Source: Streptomyces gossypii (GTDB lineage: Bacteria; Actinomycetota; Actinomycetes; Streptomycetales; Streptomycetaceae). Taken from it: a stretch of 64,000 bases of DNA. Shown here one piece after another: positions 63,911 to 64,000 of the stretch; the stretch's first letter is position 1, and each line of letters starts with the position of its first letter. Location of the stretch: assembly GCF_025165795.1 (NCBI RefSeq), contig NZ_JAJAGO010000005.1, positions 124,001 to 188,000 of the forward strand, read 5' to 3'. The position numbers and the translations under genes are program-made. Under the pieces are notes generated by a model. That model was given only the letters and a program-made list of their open reading frames with translations. It made no database searches and was not told where the DNA came from.

Positions 63911-64000
63911 GTGCCCTTCCTTGATTCGGCGCCCACGGCTCACACGCCCGTCCCGACTCATACATCGCCACCTTACTCACGGGGCGTACCCCGATGTTCA
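63911..64000. other. Right edge of window, upstream of the DeoR gene
   Basis: 90 bases with no gene. It may hold the deoR promoter and the start of a divergent unit outside the window, where an importer, sulfoquinovosidase or isomerase would be expected if the pathway is complete. Confidence 0.4.

Overview
This 64 kb window is high-GC actinobacterial DNA and almost certainly comes from a Streptomyces chromosome. The support is strong G/C third-position bias, many GTG starts, GTGA/ATGA translational coupling, leaderless-type promoters, and the set DUF4193 / DUF3093 / PaaI thioesterase / dut / DUF3710 / OB-fold / DUF3159 / two TrkA proteins / TRAM RNA methyltransferase. I see no rRNA, tRNA, CRISPR array, prophage or complete insertion sequence.

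Layout. (1) 1-5.7 kb is conserved core: the end of a response regulator, its histidine kinase, DUF4193, an EcsC-like protein, DUF3093, a thioesterase, dUTPase and DUF3710. A 163-bp MITE-like inverted-repeat element sits between two convergent genes. (2) 5.8-8.7 kb, minus strand: two type VII-secretion-style (WXG-like) proteins. (3) 9.0-18.0 kb: a potassium block with a 27-aa membrane peptide, kdpF, kdpA, kdpB, kdpC, an orphan ABC ATPase, kdpD and kdpE. (4) 18-24.9 kb: core genes, including two TrkA/RCK proteins divergent from a KimA-like K+ transporter, then an RNA methyltransferase. (5) 24.9-30.4 kb: an accessory strip with repeats, an SDR/TetR divergent pair with two palindromic operators, hypothetical genes, decayed WD40 and kelch fragments, DUF1877 and a PAP2 phosphatase.

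(6) 30.4-58.2 kb, minus strand: a tightly packed operon of 21 genes for a surface or exopolysaccharide of the Wzx/Wzy type. It holds a polyprenyl glycosylphosphotransferase, an AlgD-like GDP-mannose dehydrogenase, three glycosyltransferases, two Wzz-like proteins with degenerate kinase domains, asparagine synthase, a Zn-dehydrogenase/Gfo-Idh fusion, a heparinase-family protein, a beta-helix lipoprotein and a Wzy-like polymerase. A sub-block follows that looks built to make an unusual branched and modified sugar: C-methyltransferase, cytidylyltransferase, PIG-L deacetylase, epimerase, DUF4910, flippase, pyruvyltransferase, 3,5-epimerase and PLP aminotransferase/mutase. Four genes carry the rare leucine codon TTA, including codon 6 of the first gene, which predicts bldA control. 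Three genes carry in-frame copies of GC-rich dispersed repeats.

(7) 58.9-63.9 kb, minus strand: a five-gene catabolic unit consisting of a DeoR regulator, a YihV-like kinase, a YihT-like aldolase, an aldehyde dehydrogenase and a TauE/SafE exporter. I read it as a sulfoglycolysis (sulfo-EMP type) operon whose C3 sulfonate is oxidised to sulfolactate and exported. This operon and the polysaccharide cluster are the most interesting parts of the window. Protein families were assigned by reading the translations and comparing them with remembered family sequences; no database search was run.
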